From contig PPHI01000001.1 in assembly GCA_002901265.1 (NCBI GenBank), forward strand, positions 372,001 through 436,000: 64,000 nt of DNA. The letters run 5' to 3'. Below, in pieces: positions 15,835 through 24,210 of this stretch. The position numbers and the translations under genes were made by a program. The notes under the pieces are model-generated. The model was not told the DNA's origin and made no database searches. It worked only from the letters and a program-made list of their open reading frames with translations. The DNA is from Rhodopirellula baltica. Lineage in GTDB: Bacteria > Planctomycetota > Planctomycetia > Pirellulales > Pirellulaceae. How positions within the stretch are numbered: position 1 is the stretch's first letter; every line of letters begins with the position of its first letter.

Positions 15835-17811
15835 TCAGCTTCGGCGAGTGTGACGCGTGAGCCCTTCGTCGTAATGTCCGGCCAAAGGCAGGCCACGCAG
15901 ATACAACCCATCCTTGGTTCGAATGGTCTTGAAACCGCGGCGGCGCAATCGCAGCACCGGCGGTCCGCCATAGGGCAGCACGTACGTCATATTCGAGCGC
16001 ACCGCCAATTCACGCATGATGGTTTGCGGATCTGCGAGCGGATGAACCGCACCACCAACGTTATGGTGCCCGAGCATTTCGCTGATCCGCTTGGCGGTGT
16101 CGGGGTTTCGCACCCCGTAGAAACGGCTCGTGGACGCGGTGATAAACTCGCTATAACCATGCTCACCAAGAGCAGATATCGCCGATTGGATATCATGGAA
16201 GTACAGCGCCAGCTTCACATTGCTCGATCGCAACACCAGTGCCTGTTCTGCAAGGTCAGGCACGGCATACTGCTTGAATTCGTCAGCTGCAAAAAAGATG
16301 GGCAGCTCAGGCGCCACCGGCCGCGTCTTAAAAACAGCCGTCGACATGGCGACATGCATACGCATCCAGGCAGCGGATGCTTGCGGGGCGACACGCCCCG
16401 GAATGAGGAAGATGGAAAGAGGATAGGCGGAATCGCCTACCTCTTCATACGAGAATCGGCTGGGACGCGACAAGTGAGCCCTGAGCGTCTCGTTCATGCA
16501 GAATTTCAGTTTCAGAGCAACCTCGGCTTTCACACTTCCGTAAGCGCGATCACCAAGCTCAGCGATCATGTTGGCGCCGGTTGCAATGGTGCCGCCCCAT
16601 TCCTTGTTGGCCATCATTGCGCAGAGGTTCTTCTTGAACTGATCTGGACTCGCGCCGCCGTGAACGGGATCGCGCCCAATCAGGAAATCAGCAACCTCTG
16701 GAAGATTCTGTCTTTCCTTCGGCCACCGCGTTTTGGCATGGCCGATACCGCTGTATAGGAACGCCCGCGGGGCCTCTTGAAAGAACGGCTCGGAGGCGTT
16801 CAATCGTTCTTCGATGATGGACCAGCAAAGAGCCTCGCACCGCGGTTCCGCAATGTCAGGATTGTCATCGGGCAGCTCATCCAAAGGATTCCAGGGGCAG
16901 TCCTGGTCCCAATATGTCGACTGGTGAAAAGGATCCGGAACCATCGAACGAAATCGAGGCTTTTCAACTTGGACCGTCGAAATACCGCGGGAATCAATGC
17001 CGGGATCGATTCCTTTTGTGCGCAACTCATCCGCGAATTGCGGCGATGTATCAACATTGCGTCCAACTGCGAAGTCAGCCAACTCCGGTTTTACCGAGAT
17101 GTAAACGCCACTTCCCATGTACGTGATCAGGCGAATTGCGAGGTCGCTGACAAATTTCGCGGATCCGATTGTCCCGCAGATAAATTCGGAAGCTGCATCG
17201 TCGTTCCAGACATCAAGTCGGCGCAATGAAGACTGTCGCATCGACGTACCAACGAACAGCTTCGTAGAGCAATAACCGTGGCCGGGGCGATAGCAATTGC
17301 GGAATGGCTCGGCATAGTACTTTTTGAGATGATAGGCCTGCGCGAATTCAGCTTGTGGCTCCCGTCCACTGCGAAGCAATGTGTGAACGGGGCTGCTTTC
17401 AACAAATGCGACCCAAAAGTCCGGCAGCTTCGAAATTACCAGTCCCATTGCTAGAGCCAGAAGGCCGTAGCGTAGGCCGTACGCCTTTGCTCCCAACAAT
17501 CCAGCAGTAGCGACCAGACCACCAACGGCGACTGCCAATGCCTTGCGAGGGCCATATTCACGAAAGATCCCTGTCGCTTGGTGCAAGATGCCCGTGGTTC
17601 CCTGAACTGCAAAACCCGCAAGTAGCACGATAAGCGAGATGCCGGCCGTCATTGCCGCGAGGACCGCGACGAAACCGAGAAACAGCCCGGCAAGTCTAGC
17701 TTCGCTCGAAGCGTAGTTATCGCGTAGATAAAGGAACCCGAATCCGCATGCGATTGAAATTCCTGTCGACCTTAAGAAGGCAAAAAGTGGTTCTGATGAA
17801 TTGGTGTTCAT
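15835..17811 (-). CDS. membrane-anchored VirD4/TraG-like protein with degenerate Walker A
   Basis: From the ATG at 17811 the product has 658 residues. The N-terminus carries about four membrane helices (around residues 15-30, 41-70, 90-110 and 112-138). The cytoplasmic part aligns by eye with VirD4: GTIGSAKF (213-220) sits where the P-loop belongs, VYISVKPELADFA matches the VIAIDPKGELA strand, CPWNPLDEL matches the FNPID block, and LPIFFAADEFKQ is the Walker B equivalent. GTIGSAKF lacks the normal GxGKS/T, so ATP hydrolysis is doubtful. It may pair with the soluble ATPase at 8842-10431. The frame extends upstream to 17949, overlapping the next gene; that extension looks non-coding. Confidence 0.75.
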   Translation of the reverse strand: MNTNSSEPLFAFLRSTGISIACGFGFLYLRDNYASSEARLAGLFLGFVAVLAAMTAGISLIVLLAGFAVQGTTGILHQATGIFREYGPRKALAVAVGGLVATAGLLGAKAYGLRYGLLALAMGLVISKLPDFWVAFVESSPVHTLLRSGREPQAEFAQAYHLKKYYAEPFRNCYRPGHGYCSTKLFVGTSMRQSSLRRLDVWNDDAASEFICGTIGSAKFVSDLAIRLITYMGSGVYISVKPELADFAVGRNVDTSPQFADELRTKGIDPGIDSRGISTVQVEKPRFRSMVPDPFHQSTYWDQDCPWNPLDELPDDNPDIAEPRCEALCWSIIEERLNASEPFFQEAPRAFLYSGIGHAKTRWPKERQNLPEVADFLIGRDPVHGGASPDQFKKNLCAMMANKEWGGTIATGANMIAELGDRAYGSVKAEVALKLKFCMNETLRAHLSRPSRFSYEEVGDSAYPLSIFLIPGRVAPQASAAWMRMHVAMSTAVFKTRPVAPELPIFFAADEFKQYAVPDLAEQALVLRSSNVKLALYFHDIQSAISALGEHGYSEFITASTSRFYGVRNPDTAKRISEMLGHHNVGGAVHPLADPQTIMRELAVRSNMTYVLPYGGPPVLRLRRRGFKTIRTKDGLYLRGLPLAGHYDEGLTRHTRRS

Positions 17812-17897
17812 TTCGAGATGGTCTCCGCAAACGTGGGAAAACAGTGAGTTAGGGCCATGTGTCTGTGGCGAAAGCACGGGGGCTGCAATGATCGCTC

Positions 17898-18236
17898 TTA
17901 ACCTCCGCGTCCACGATGAATCGCTTCTCTGAGCGTTCTGCTTGCCCAATCACGAATGGAAAGGTCGCCAACGATGGCACCGACGTCACCTACTTCGATT
18001 CCGAATGCCCAAAGCAAGATCTGGGATTTGAAGAAGTAGATGATGGCGGCAACGGCAATTGCTCCTCCGAAGGTGGCTGCGTTCCAAAACATCCCCTTGA
18101 TGATGAATCGGACCAAGCCAAACGTCAGGAACCCGATCAGGCTCGTTGGCTTCTTGGATCGCCGCCGCCCTCGATGCCGCGAGGGTGGGCCAGCAAGATG
18201 AATTTCGCCAGATGGTAAAATGGTGTCATCAGTCAT
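17898..18236 (-). CDS. small membrane protein
   Basis: The 112-residue product has a basic N-terminus (RHRGRRRSKKP) and two hydrophobic segments at about residues 31-50 and 52-75 (FGGAIAVAAIIYFFKSQIL). It overlaps the VWA gene by 8 bases, so the two are coupled, and lies directly upstream of the VirD4-like gene. No family recognised. Confidence 0.6.
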   Translation of the reverse strand: MTDDTILPSGEIHLAGPPSRHRGRRRSKKPTSLIGFLTFGLVRFIIKGMFWNAATFGGAIAVAAIIYFFKSQILLWAFGIEVGDVGAIVGDLSIRDWASRTLREAIHRGRGG

Positions 18237-19095
18237 CAGAGTCCTCCGTTAAGACAGCGGTTTTGATTGCTACCAGCAAACGTGAGATTTCAGTCTCGAA
18301 CACCGATCGATCGTTGACTTCGCCGAGTGCCTTGAACCAAGCCCGACTCTCCTCCGTGACCGCGGACGTTTTGGCTTCAGATTTTTCCGAAAAGAAAGCG
18401 AGAACCCGTCGATCGCCGCCGGTGTTTGCCCATCGCTTGATAGCCGCAACAATGGATTTCGCTTCGTGACGCTCCGCATCCGAATACGACTCGAAGTCAG
18501 AGTCGAGTTCGGCGGTAAAGACGTCACCGATCCAAACCCATAACTCTCGCCGATCCTTGGCAAACTCAGGGTCAGCGCGTTGGAACTCTCGGTATGCCTC
18601 ACGTGCGACCGAGCGGTGCTCTGTGGGAGACGATTCGGCCGACAAAGACTTGACGAAATCGATCGCCTGTTCCCGAGAGCGGCCGCCATCAATCTCGCCT
18701 TTCTTAATTTCCATCAACGGCAGCTTGGCAACCGTGCCCTTCCGAAACGCCAGAATCGACAACTCGAAACGCGTACTGGATACCGGAAGAAACACACTTG
18801 TAGCATCGATTGCTGCAGTAAGTGCTCGGATCTCGTCATCCATCGATGCAGAAATATCGATGCAGACCACAAGTGTCAGGGGGCGACCGCTGAGTCGTTT
18901 GATTCTGGTTTCCAATCCACCGATGGTTCTATGGAGACCACGATTTTCTTCCTCGGCATTGCTGAGCGCTGCCATGACCAGGACCAAAATCAGGATCATC
19001 ATGAGCAAGCCAACCCCTAACGTTCCCACCATGTTGAAGGTGAGGTCGAGCAGGACCGTGAAGATCCCACCTTCATTTTTTTGTTTTGAACGCAT
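18229..19095 (-). CDS. ExbD/MotB-like membrane helix fused to a VWA domain
   Basis: The 288-residue product has one N-terminal membrane helix (about residues 11-43) containing Asp17 in TVLLDLTFNMVG. ExbD, TolR and MotB have a proton-carrying Asp in an equivalent helix. A short coiled coil follows (45-68), then a von Willebrand A domain from about residue 72 with an intact MIDAS start DISAS (80-84) and a conserved-looking WVWIGDVFTAELD strand. In MotB or ZorB the outer domain binds peptidoglycan; here a VWA protein-interaction domain takes that place. The gene starts 2 bases after the stop of the MotA/ExbB-like gene; a TTG two codons upstream is the alternative start. This order matches exbB-exbD and motA-motB pairs. 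Confidence 0.75.
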   Translation of the reverse strand: MRSKQKNEGGIFTVLLDLTFNMVGTLGVGLLMMILILVLVMAALSNAEEENRGLHRTIGGLETRIKRLSGRPLTLVVCIDISASMDDEIRALTAAIDATSVFLPVSSTRFELSILAFRKGTVAKLPLMEIKKGEIDGGRSREQAIDFVKSLSAESSPTEHRSVAREAYREFQRADPEFAKDRRELWVWIGDVFTAELDSDFESYSDAERHEAKSIVAAIKRWANTGGDRRVLAFFSEKSEAKTSAVTEESRAWFKALGEVNDRSVFETEISRLLVAIKTAVLTEDSDD

Positions 19096-19097
19096 GC

Positions 19098-19895
19098 TCA
19101 AATCCCCTCCTGAAGTATTTGGTAAGCGATATCATCGGCCTGGTCCGATGTTGGTTCTTGTTCATCCGCTTCATTGAACGATGCCATTGGAAGCATGCGG
19201 ATTGCGAGTTCGACATTCGCAAGATGCCTTTCGAGCGCATTGCTTGTGTTGTCGATGTGTCCACGCAAATAGAGCGCAGTTGCAAGACCTTCGAACGTGG
19301 TCACCATTGCGAACGCCATCGACTTGAAAACGCCAACAAAGAGCGGCAGGATATCGAAGATGGAAGCAATGTTTTCGATGTCAATCGTTGCGATGGCCTG
19401 ACCGATGTCTCCCATCGCAAACGTTAAGCCGAGCAAAGTGAAAAGCAGTCCAAGCATCGGCAGAGTTGCTGCCACTGAATTGATTGGCTCCAGCTTTGCT
19501 TGCCATGCCATGCGAGCATGTTGCAGCAGGGCATCCAGGGCCTCGCGGCGATCGACAAAGCGACCGCATACGTTCAACGAAACTGCCAGCTTGGATACAG
19601 ACGATGCGTCTCCTGTCGCGGTACGGTAGTAATGCATTGCTTCTGCCGGAGTCTGCTGCAGTACGTAAGTCTCGTCTTGGGATCTCTCTGAATCGATATT
19701 GATGTGATGGTTCAATTTCACCAACGACAATTTGCCGTTCAGAAATGCATGCACCAAAATTGCGGCAGTCGCCGATTCGATTACTCGCTCAGTCGCCAGG
19801 CCGAAACCGACGAGACCACCGATCCCAGCACAGGTGAGCGTCCAACGCCTTCCGGCGTTGGAATCGACTGGAGTAAAGATGTCTGAAATGTTCAT
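19098..19895 (-). CDS. MotA/TolQ/ExbB-family proton-channel protein
   Basis: The 265-residue protein has three hydrophobic regions: about residues 19-35, 137-161 (AATLPMLGLLFTLLGLTFAM) and 177-210 (LPLFVGVFKSMAFAMVTTFE). The block TLPMLGLLFTLLGLTFAMGD is the MotA/ExbB signature, in which helices 2 and 3 line the proton path next to the partner's Asp. A cytoplasmic insert occupies residues 50-136. These proteins form a pentamer around two MotB/ExbD-type partners and turn proton flow into movement. Its start overlaps the stop of the preceding gene (TAATG). Confidence 0.8.
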   Translation of the reverse strand: MNISDIFTPVDSNAGRRWTLTCAGIGGLVGFGLATERVIESATAAILVHAFLNGKLSLVKLNHHINIDSERSQDETYVLQQTPAEAMHYYRTATGDASSVSKLAVSLNVCGRFVDRREALDALLQHARMAWQAKLEPINSVAATLPMLGLLFTLLGLTFAMGDIGQAIATIDIENIASIFDILPLFVGVFKSMAFAMVTTFEGLATALYLRGHIDNTSNALERHLANVELAIRMLPMASFNEADEQEPTSDQADDIAYQILQEGI

Positions 19896-20464
19896 TAGCC
19901 AAAGAACTCCTCGTCTTCGAATTCATAGGGATCAATATCCGGGCCAACGGCATTGTGCCGATACTTGGCCATTATTTTTTGGTGCATCGCTTTGAACTCT
20001 CGTTCGAAAGTGACGTAGAGATCAGGGTTGCCCGTGCTGGCCTTCTTTTCGGTCAGCCATTCGTCGATGCGTTGGGTGAGCAACCGCATCATGCGTGCGG
20101 ACTTTACGAAGGTTGCTAGGCCCGTCGATGCAGCGACATTGCGAGAGCGCAGTGCTTGTCGCTCATCGAACACAAACTGACGATGATCAACCTCTTGCTT
20201 CGCCGTCTGGGTTGCTGCCTTCTGGTGATGCGTGAAGCGATCAGCTTCTTCGTGGTGCTGAACGTCCTCGATGTAGCGATCATGGAGACTCAGTCCCAAG
20301 CGGCGCATGAATCGTCGAACGGGGTTCGAATCATCTTGAAGCTGCGGCGTATTCTGCAGTCCGCTGTCAGGATTTACCGACCTGTACTGCGACGACGGAT
20401 AGCGTTCGTTGCTAGGTCGACTCAAATCTGCAAGGATCTGCATTTGACGGGAACGTCTGGTCAT
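19895..20464 (-). CDS. hypothetical helical protein of the stator operon
   Basis: From the ATG at 20464 (GGAAAAC upstream) the product has 189 residues. The middle and end are helical and polar (RRFMRRLGLSLHDRYIEDVQ, HRQFVFDERQALRSRN), and the C-terminus is acidic (PYEFEDEEFFG). No membrane helix is evident. It overlaps the start of the MotA/ExbB-like gene, which ties it to that pair as a likely cytoplasmic partner. The longer frame from 20527 lacks a better start. No family recognised. Confidence 0.6.
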   Translation of the reverse strand: MTRRSRQMQILADLSRPSNERYPSSQYRSVNPDSGLQNTPQLQDDSNPVRRFMRRLGLSLHDRYIEDVQHHEEADRFTHHQKAATQTAKQEVDHRQFVFDERQALRSRNVAASTGLATFVKSARMMRLLTQRIDEWLTEKKASTGNPDLYVTFEREFKAMHQKIMAKYRHNAVGPDIDPYEFEDEEFFG

Positions 20465-20656
20465 TTTGTTTTCCAAATGAAAGGTGATTGCGTACCGGTA
20501 GCGATCAACGGCGATAGCCGTTTTCAAACGTGACAGTCGCGGCGCGGCCGCGAATTCAGATTGGCCCCTGCAGAGCTAACCGCAGGAAGCCGACGAATCA
20601 GTTCGCCAGTTAGAAGAAGGGTGGCGGTAATCCGGAGAAGACAGATTTGAACTTGT

Positions 20657-21274
20657 TCACGCATCGCCCCTTGAGCTTGAAGATGTTGACCTCTCGGTCA
20701 GCCAAAGCGCAGCGGATACAAGTCGCCGTTGTAAGACTAAATACTCATCAATGAGCTTGCCGGCCGCCAAACGATAGGCGAACATTCCGGCCACCACAGC
20801 AAAGCACATCATAGCTCCGATCAGCCATTCCAAATACGGATCGGTAAATGTACGAAACACCCACTTGATTGATTGGGCGACAAAATTTGGGAAGATCTCA
20901 GGGATAAGGTCGACCAATCCGAAGGCCAACAGAATGAACAGGTGCGGCGCCGTAACCAACACAAAAATCGCGTCGATGCGCGTTGCAAACTTTGCCATCC
21001 ACTCCGACGCCATGCTGAGAGTCTCTGGAATGAGATCTTGCTCTTTGTTGTCGTCTAGTGGCGAGGTGTAGGGATTGGGAGTTGCGATCTGCTCAGTGAT
21101 ACACTCCTGGAGGATTGAACCGCCCTCCGCTAGATACGTCGCCAAAATTCGGCAGCGACTGCAGTGCCGCTCGCTGCTTCCCAGGCGGAACAAACGGAGA
21201 AGACGCCAACTGGAATCAGAATCGAAGTAGACGCCACAGCGAACACACCGTCGTTGCTCAGTATCGCGGTTCAT
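20657..21274 (-). CDS. membrane protein with N-terminal zinc ribbon
   Basis: From the ATG at 21274 the product has 205 residues. Two CxxC pairs near the N-terminus (RCVRCG and HCSRCR, 30 residues apart) suggest a zinc ribbon. Two membrane helices follow at about residues 103-125 (FVLVTAPHLFILLAFGLVDL) and 151-172 (LIGAMMCFAVVAGMFAYRLA). The start ATG overlaps the stop of the preceding 66-residue CxxC protein (ATGA). It is separated from the next operon gene by about 190 bases, which contain no obvious gene. Confidence 0.65.
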   Translation of the reverse strand: MNRDTEQRRCVRCGVYFDSDSSWRLLRLFRLGSSERHCSRCRILATYLAEGGSILQECITEQIATPNPYTSPLDDNKEQDLIPETLSMASEWMAKFATRIDAIFVLVTAPHLFILLAFGLVDLIPEIFPNFVAQSIKWVFRTFTDPYLEWLIGAMMCFAVVAGMFAYRLAAGKLIDEYLVLQRRLVSAALWLTERSTSSSSRGDA

Positions 21275-21471
21275 GTCTCGTCTTTGGGTTGGGAGGAGGC
21301 GGCGAGAGAAGTTGACGCATTCGTTGGGATTTCGATCGTTTCCGTGCGCCCGCAGATCATGCACTCAACGACACACCGTTGATCCGATAACGAAACGATG
21401 TATACGGTTGACTGACAGGCTGAGCACCGAGTTGCACGGCATATATTCTCAATGGCAGTTTGGGATTTCAT
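21271..21471 (-). CDS. small CxxC zinc-ribbon protein
   Basis: This 66-residue product has CSAC and CMIC knuckles about 22 residues apart, with an additional Cys before each, consistent with a single zinc ribbon. The ATG at 21471 is preferred over a TTG at 21492. It overlaps the following membrane zinc-ribbon gene and is the apparent first gene of the 13.8-21.5 kb operon. Role unknown; perhaps a regulator or adaptor. Confidence 0.55.
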   Translation of the reverse strand: MKSQTAIENICRATRCSACQSTVYIVSLSDQRCVVECMICGRTETIEIPTNASTSLAASSQPKDET

Positions 21472-21867
21472 GCTGGGGTCTATTGCGATCAAAGATCTGC
21501 CGGACCATAACCGGTTGCGACTTCAATCCAGGTTGCTCAAAGTCACTGACGGAAGCCTAGAATCGGTCACGCTAAACGACGGAAACCGTTTCCCAGACGG
21601 GCGAATTTGTACCGTGACGCGAAGATGCGGTTTCGAATTCGGAAACCGCTAAAAAAGAAGTCGCCTCGCCCCAATTCGAAGTCACGGAAGACCTAACGGC
21701 GATAGCTATTACGCGGACCCTAGCGGATCGAAAGCAGGAACATCTAAAATGCCCCCGCGGTAAAATGAGGTCTCGCTTCCGTCTGGAAGGGATCAAATTC
21801 GAACGGTCGAGGATATTGCAGCCACGAGTTTAGTAGAGAGTTTGGCTCTTTCCTCGAATCGTATTTT
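21472..21867. other. intergenic region between two minus-strand operons
   Basis: About 400 bases without a convincing gene. It should contain the promoter of the zinc-ribbon/stator operon. Short self-similar runs (GACGGAAACCG, ACCGTTTCCCAGACGG near 21580-21600) could be an operator, but nothing is decisive. Confidence 0.3.
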
Positions 21868-22572
21868 CTACCCGGTGAATTCGATCAAAACGTAGATCTC
21901 ATCGTCTGCGGTCTTGGCGATTTCCAAAGTATGCTCGTTTAGCGTTGGTCGCATTCGTGCAATGGGTTGGGACACTTTAGTTTTCCATAGCTTTCCATTC
22001 CACTCACCAACACCTGTGACGATTTCGAGCAACTGCTCTCTGTCAATACCATCGGCTCGTGCCCGATAAAGTGGCCTGAATACATCCATGCGAACTGGCT
22101 GAAGATGGAAACGCTCTAAGGGGTCAAGGATGTGACGGACCCACGTATCTCCCGTTTCCTTTAGGGCTATCACGAAACCGAGATACGCGTTTTCCAGATG
22201 CGATCCTTCCATGAACTCACTGATGTCAGTAAAGGCGGCATGAAACTGATGGTCAACGGCACGGTCGACAATTTGCTTCACTTGCTCGAGCACGTCGAGT
22301 TCATCATTCCCAAGGCCTGTGCTTGTTAGGTGCAAGACAATCCATGTGTCAAGCAAGAACTCTATGTCATCCCGAATCAGTCCACATTCGCGCACGTTGT
22401 CGTTCTCCTCGGCCAACTTTCTTACGTGCCGATTGTAGTGCTGTCTAACGGTGGGCAATTCCTTCAGCATGTCCAACGCTTCACGAGTTTTCATGTTGGT
22501 GTCCTTTGACAGTTTGCCAAAGATCTCCGCGACATGCCGACAATCCAAAGTATGCTGGTTTTCCTCATTCAT
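21868..22572 (-). CDS. hypothetical protein, third gene of an unknown operon
   Basis: The 234-residue product is soluble and mostly helical, with no motif I recognise; segments such as LIRDDIEFLLDTWIVLHLTS look like a folded helical domain. The ATG at 22572 overlaps the stop of the membrane protein gene by 8 bases; an ATG at 22590 would add six residues. It is the last of three minus-strand genes between the relaxase and the stator operon. Function unknown. Confidence 0.6.
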   Translation of the reverse strand: MNEENQHTLDCRHVAEIFGKLSKDTNMKTREALDMLKELPTVRQHYNRHVRKLAEENDNVRECGLIRDDIEFLLDTWIVLHLTSTGLGNDELDVLEQVKQIVDRAVDHQFHAAFTDISEFMEGSHLENAYLGFVIALKETGDTWVRHILDPLERFHLQPVRMDVFRPLYRARADGIDREQLLEIVTGVGEWNGKLWKTKVSQPIARMRPTLNEHTLEIAKTADDEIYVLIEFTG

Positions 22573-23572
22573 TAATTTTTTGCACTTCATTTTGGTACTT
22601 TATGACCAACCCAAGCAACTGATGGCTCGCGGACACTGCCCACTTGATGTCCTTCCGCTCTTCCTGACTAAGACCAGCAGATGCCTGCTTTTTCCGCAAG
22701 CTTCCCAGATAGCACACTAATGAGCGATTTAGAATGGTGAGTGATGCTAAGCTACTTGCGGTTGCCAGTTCGCACGCGAACTGCTCAATCGCTCGCCGCA
22801 TAGGATTATCAGTTGGCGATAGTGGGTTTGGATTCCATCGACTAGTAGGCAAGACGTGAAAGAAAAACTCTTGGCTAAAACTGACATTCTGAAGCTTCTC
22901 AAAATCTTTTAAGTCCTTCAGGCGCTCTTCGTACAGTGGGCCGCTTGCTAACTGCAGCATTCCCTCGCGACCTATCTTCTCGAGTTTTCGGTAGTATCGG
23001 CTGCGATTCGCGAAAAAGTCGAATGCAAACACGACAAGGATTCCATGCAGAACACAGCCAAAAACATGCAACGGTGAAAAATATGCATAAATGCCATTAT
23101 CTGAGACGTTGATTTTCCCGATCGAACCATCTCGAATCCAACCCGACATGCCGCCTCTAAAAATCCCTGCATATACAGCAAACCAAGCCAGTGCCAGAAA
23201 CACCAAGCCAATCAGAAACGTTGCTTTCTTCCCTATTGGTTCTGAGACTCTAAACCATGCTGCCAAGTACAAAAACCACAACCCCACCAATATTCCATTC
23301 AAAGTTTCGCTTAACTGAACGCCCTGGTAAATAGTAGACGCCTGCAGGAAGTTCAGCATCAAAAGCAAGTCATGATGCGGACGTCTTCTGCAAACAAGAA
23401 ATAAAGCGACAATCGCCAGGCTGACCATCTGCCCTGCACACAAGCTCCTCGCAGCACCGAAGACAAACGCGGCAATTGCAATGCTGGCGACCGCCGCTGT
23501 TGACCAAAGATGGAATATATAGAGCTTGCTACGCCAAGACGAATTCGCAAAAAGGAACGACAATGACTTCAT
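22565..23572 (-). CDS. six-helix membrane protein with a C-terminal cytosolic domain
   Basis: From the ATG at 23572 the product has 335 residues. About six membrane helices fill residues 20-210 (for example LVGLWFLYLAAWF, ATFLIGLVFLALAWFAVYAG, VFGCVLHGILVVFAFDFF). The C-terminal 130 residues, from about VSFSQEFFFHVLPTSRWNP to the end, are soluble and clearly similar to the protein encoded just upstream at 23583-24026 (EEFFVFLNPESRWVENP). The upstream stop lies 10 bases before this start. A TTG at 23596 is a possible alternative. The layout of a membrane protein plus a free copy of its own cytosolic domain suggests that the two interact. Confidence 0.65.
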   Translation of the reverse strand: MKSLSFLFANSSWRSKLYIFHLWSTAAVASIAIAAFVFGAARSLCAGQMVSLAIVALFLVCRRRPHHDLLLMLNFLQASTIYQGVQLSETLNGILVGLWFLYLAAWFRVSEPIGKKATFLIGLVFLALAWFAVYAGIFRGGMSGWIRDGSIGKINVSDNGIYAYFSPLHVFGCVLHGILVVFAFDFFANRSRYYRKLEKIGREGMLQLASGPLYEERLKDLKDFEKLQNVSFSQEFFFHVLPTSRWNPNPLSPTDNPMRRAIEQFACELATASSLASLTILNRSLVCYLGSLRKKQASAGLSQEERKDIKWAVSASHQLLGLVIKYQNEVQKINE

Positions 23573-23582
23573 GGACCTAAGA

Positions 23583-24026
23583 TTATTCGGCGCCAAGTTC
23601 CAAAGTAACTTTCCGACAACTCAGATCATAGCTGGTTTTAGTTACAACGCCCCTTAGATCGAGTAAGTCAGCCGAACCCAGTATCAAATCGCGACGCTGT
23701 TCCCGATTCACCTTTCCCTCACGTAACTCTTCACGCCACCGATTCCTGTGCTCTGTGATCTTATTCCACACCAATGTAAGAGCTTCCGTGGTTGACGCTG
23801 TGACCAGCCGTGCTGCCAGCAAATCGATCAGCATTTGTATTTCGCCCTCCGTCTTCTCAGGATTTTCTACCCATCGCGATTCTGGGTTAAGAAATACGAA
23901 GAACTCTTCGTGCAGATTGAATGCCAAGACTTCGTCGAGTGCTCTCAAGTTTTCAATCAAGTTCGCATGATGCGGCCGAGCCGCCAGCTCATTAAAATAC
24001 TCGCTTGTGAACTTCTCCCGTAACAT
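23583..24026 (-). CDS. soluble paralogue of the neighbouring membrane protein's cytosolic domain
   Basis: The 147-residue protein is soluble and helical. EEFFVFLNPESRWVENP, a following two-helix stretch (LLAARLVTASTTEALTLVWN) and NREQRRDLILGSADLLDL line up in the same order with EFFFHVLPTSRWNPNP, FACELATASSLASLTILNRS and SQEERKDIKWAVSASHQLL of the next gene. I do not know the family. It heads a three-gene operon 184 bases downstream of the relaxase stop. Confidence 0.65.
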   Translation of the reverse strand: MLREKFTSEYFNELAARPHHANLIENLRALDEVLAFNLHEEFFVFLNPESRWVENPEKTEGEIQMLIDLLAARLVTASTTEALTLVWNKITEHRNRWREELREGKVNREQRRDLILGSADLLDLRGVVTKTSYDLSCRKVTLELGAE

Positions 24027-24210
24027 TGTGCACTATCACAACACAACGTGAGTGATTCTGCAATCATAGTTTTGACAGGCAGGTCATGCAACGGAAGCGT
24101 CAGGCATTCATCTGCAACGATGGCAAATGCTATCACCGACCCGCTCGTGGCTTTGATGGATCGAGCTACTGTCATCTCCAGAGAAAATTGATGTGTAGCG
24201 TTGGGTAGGG

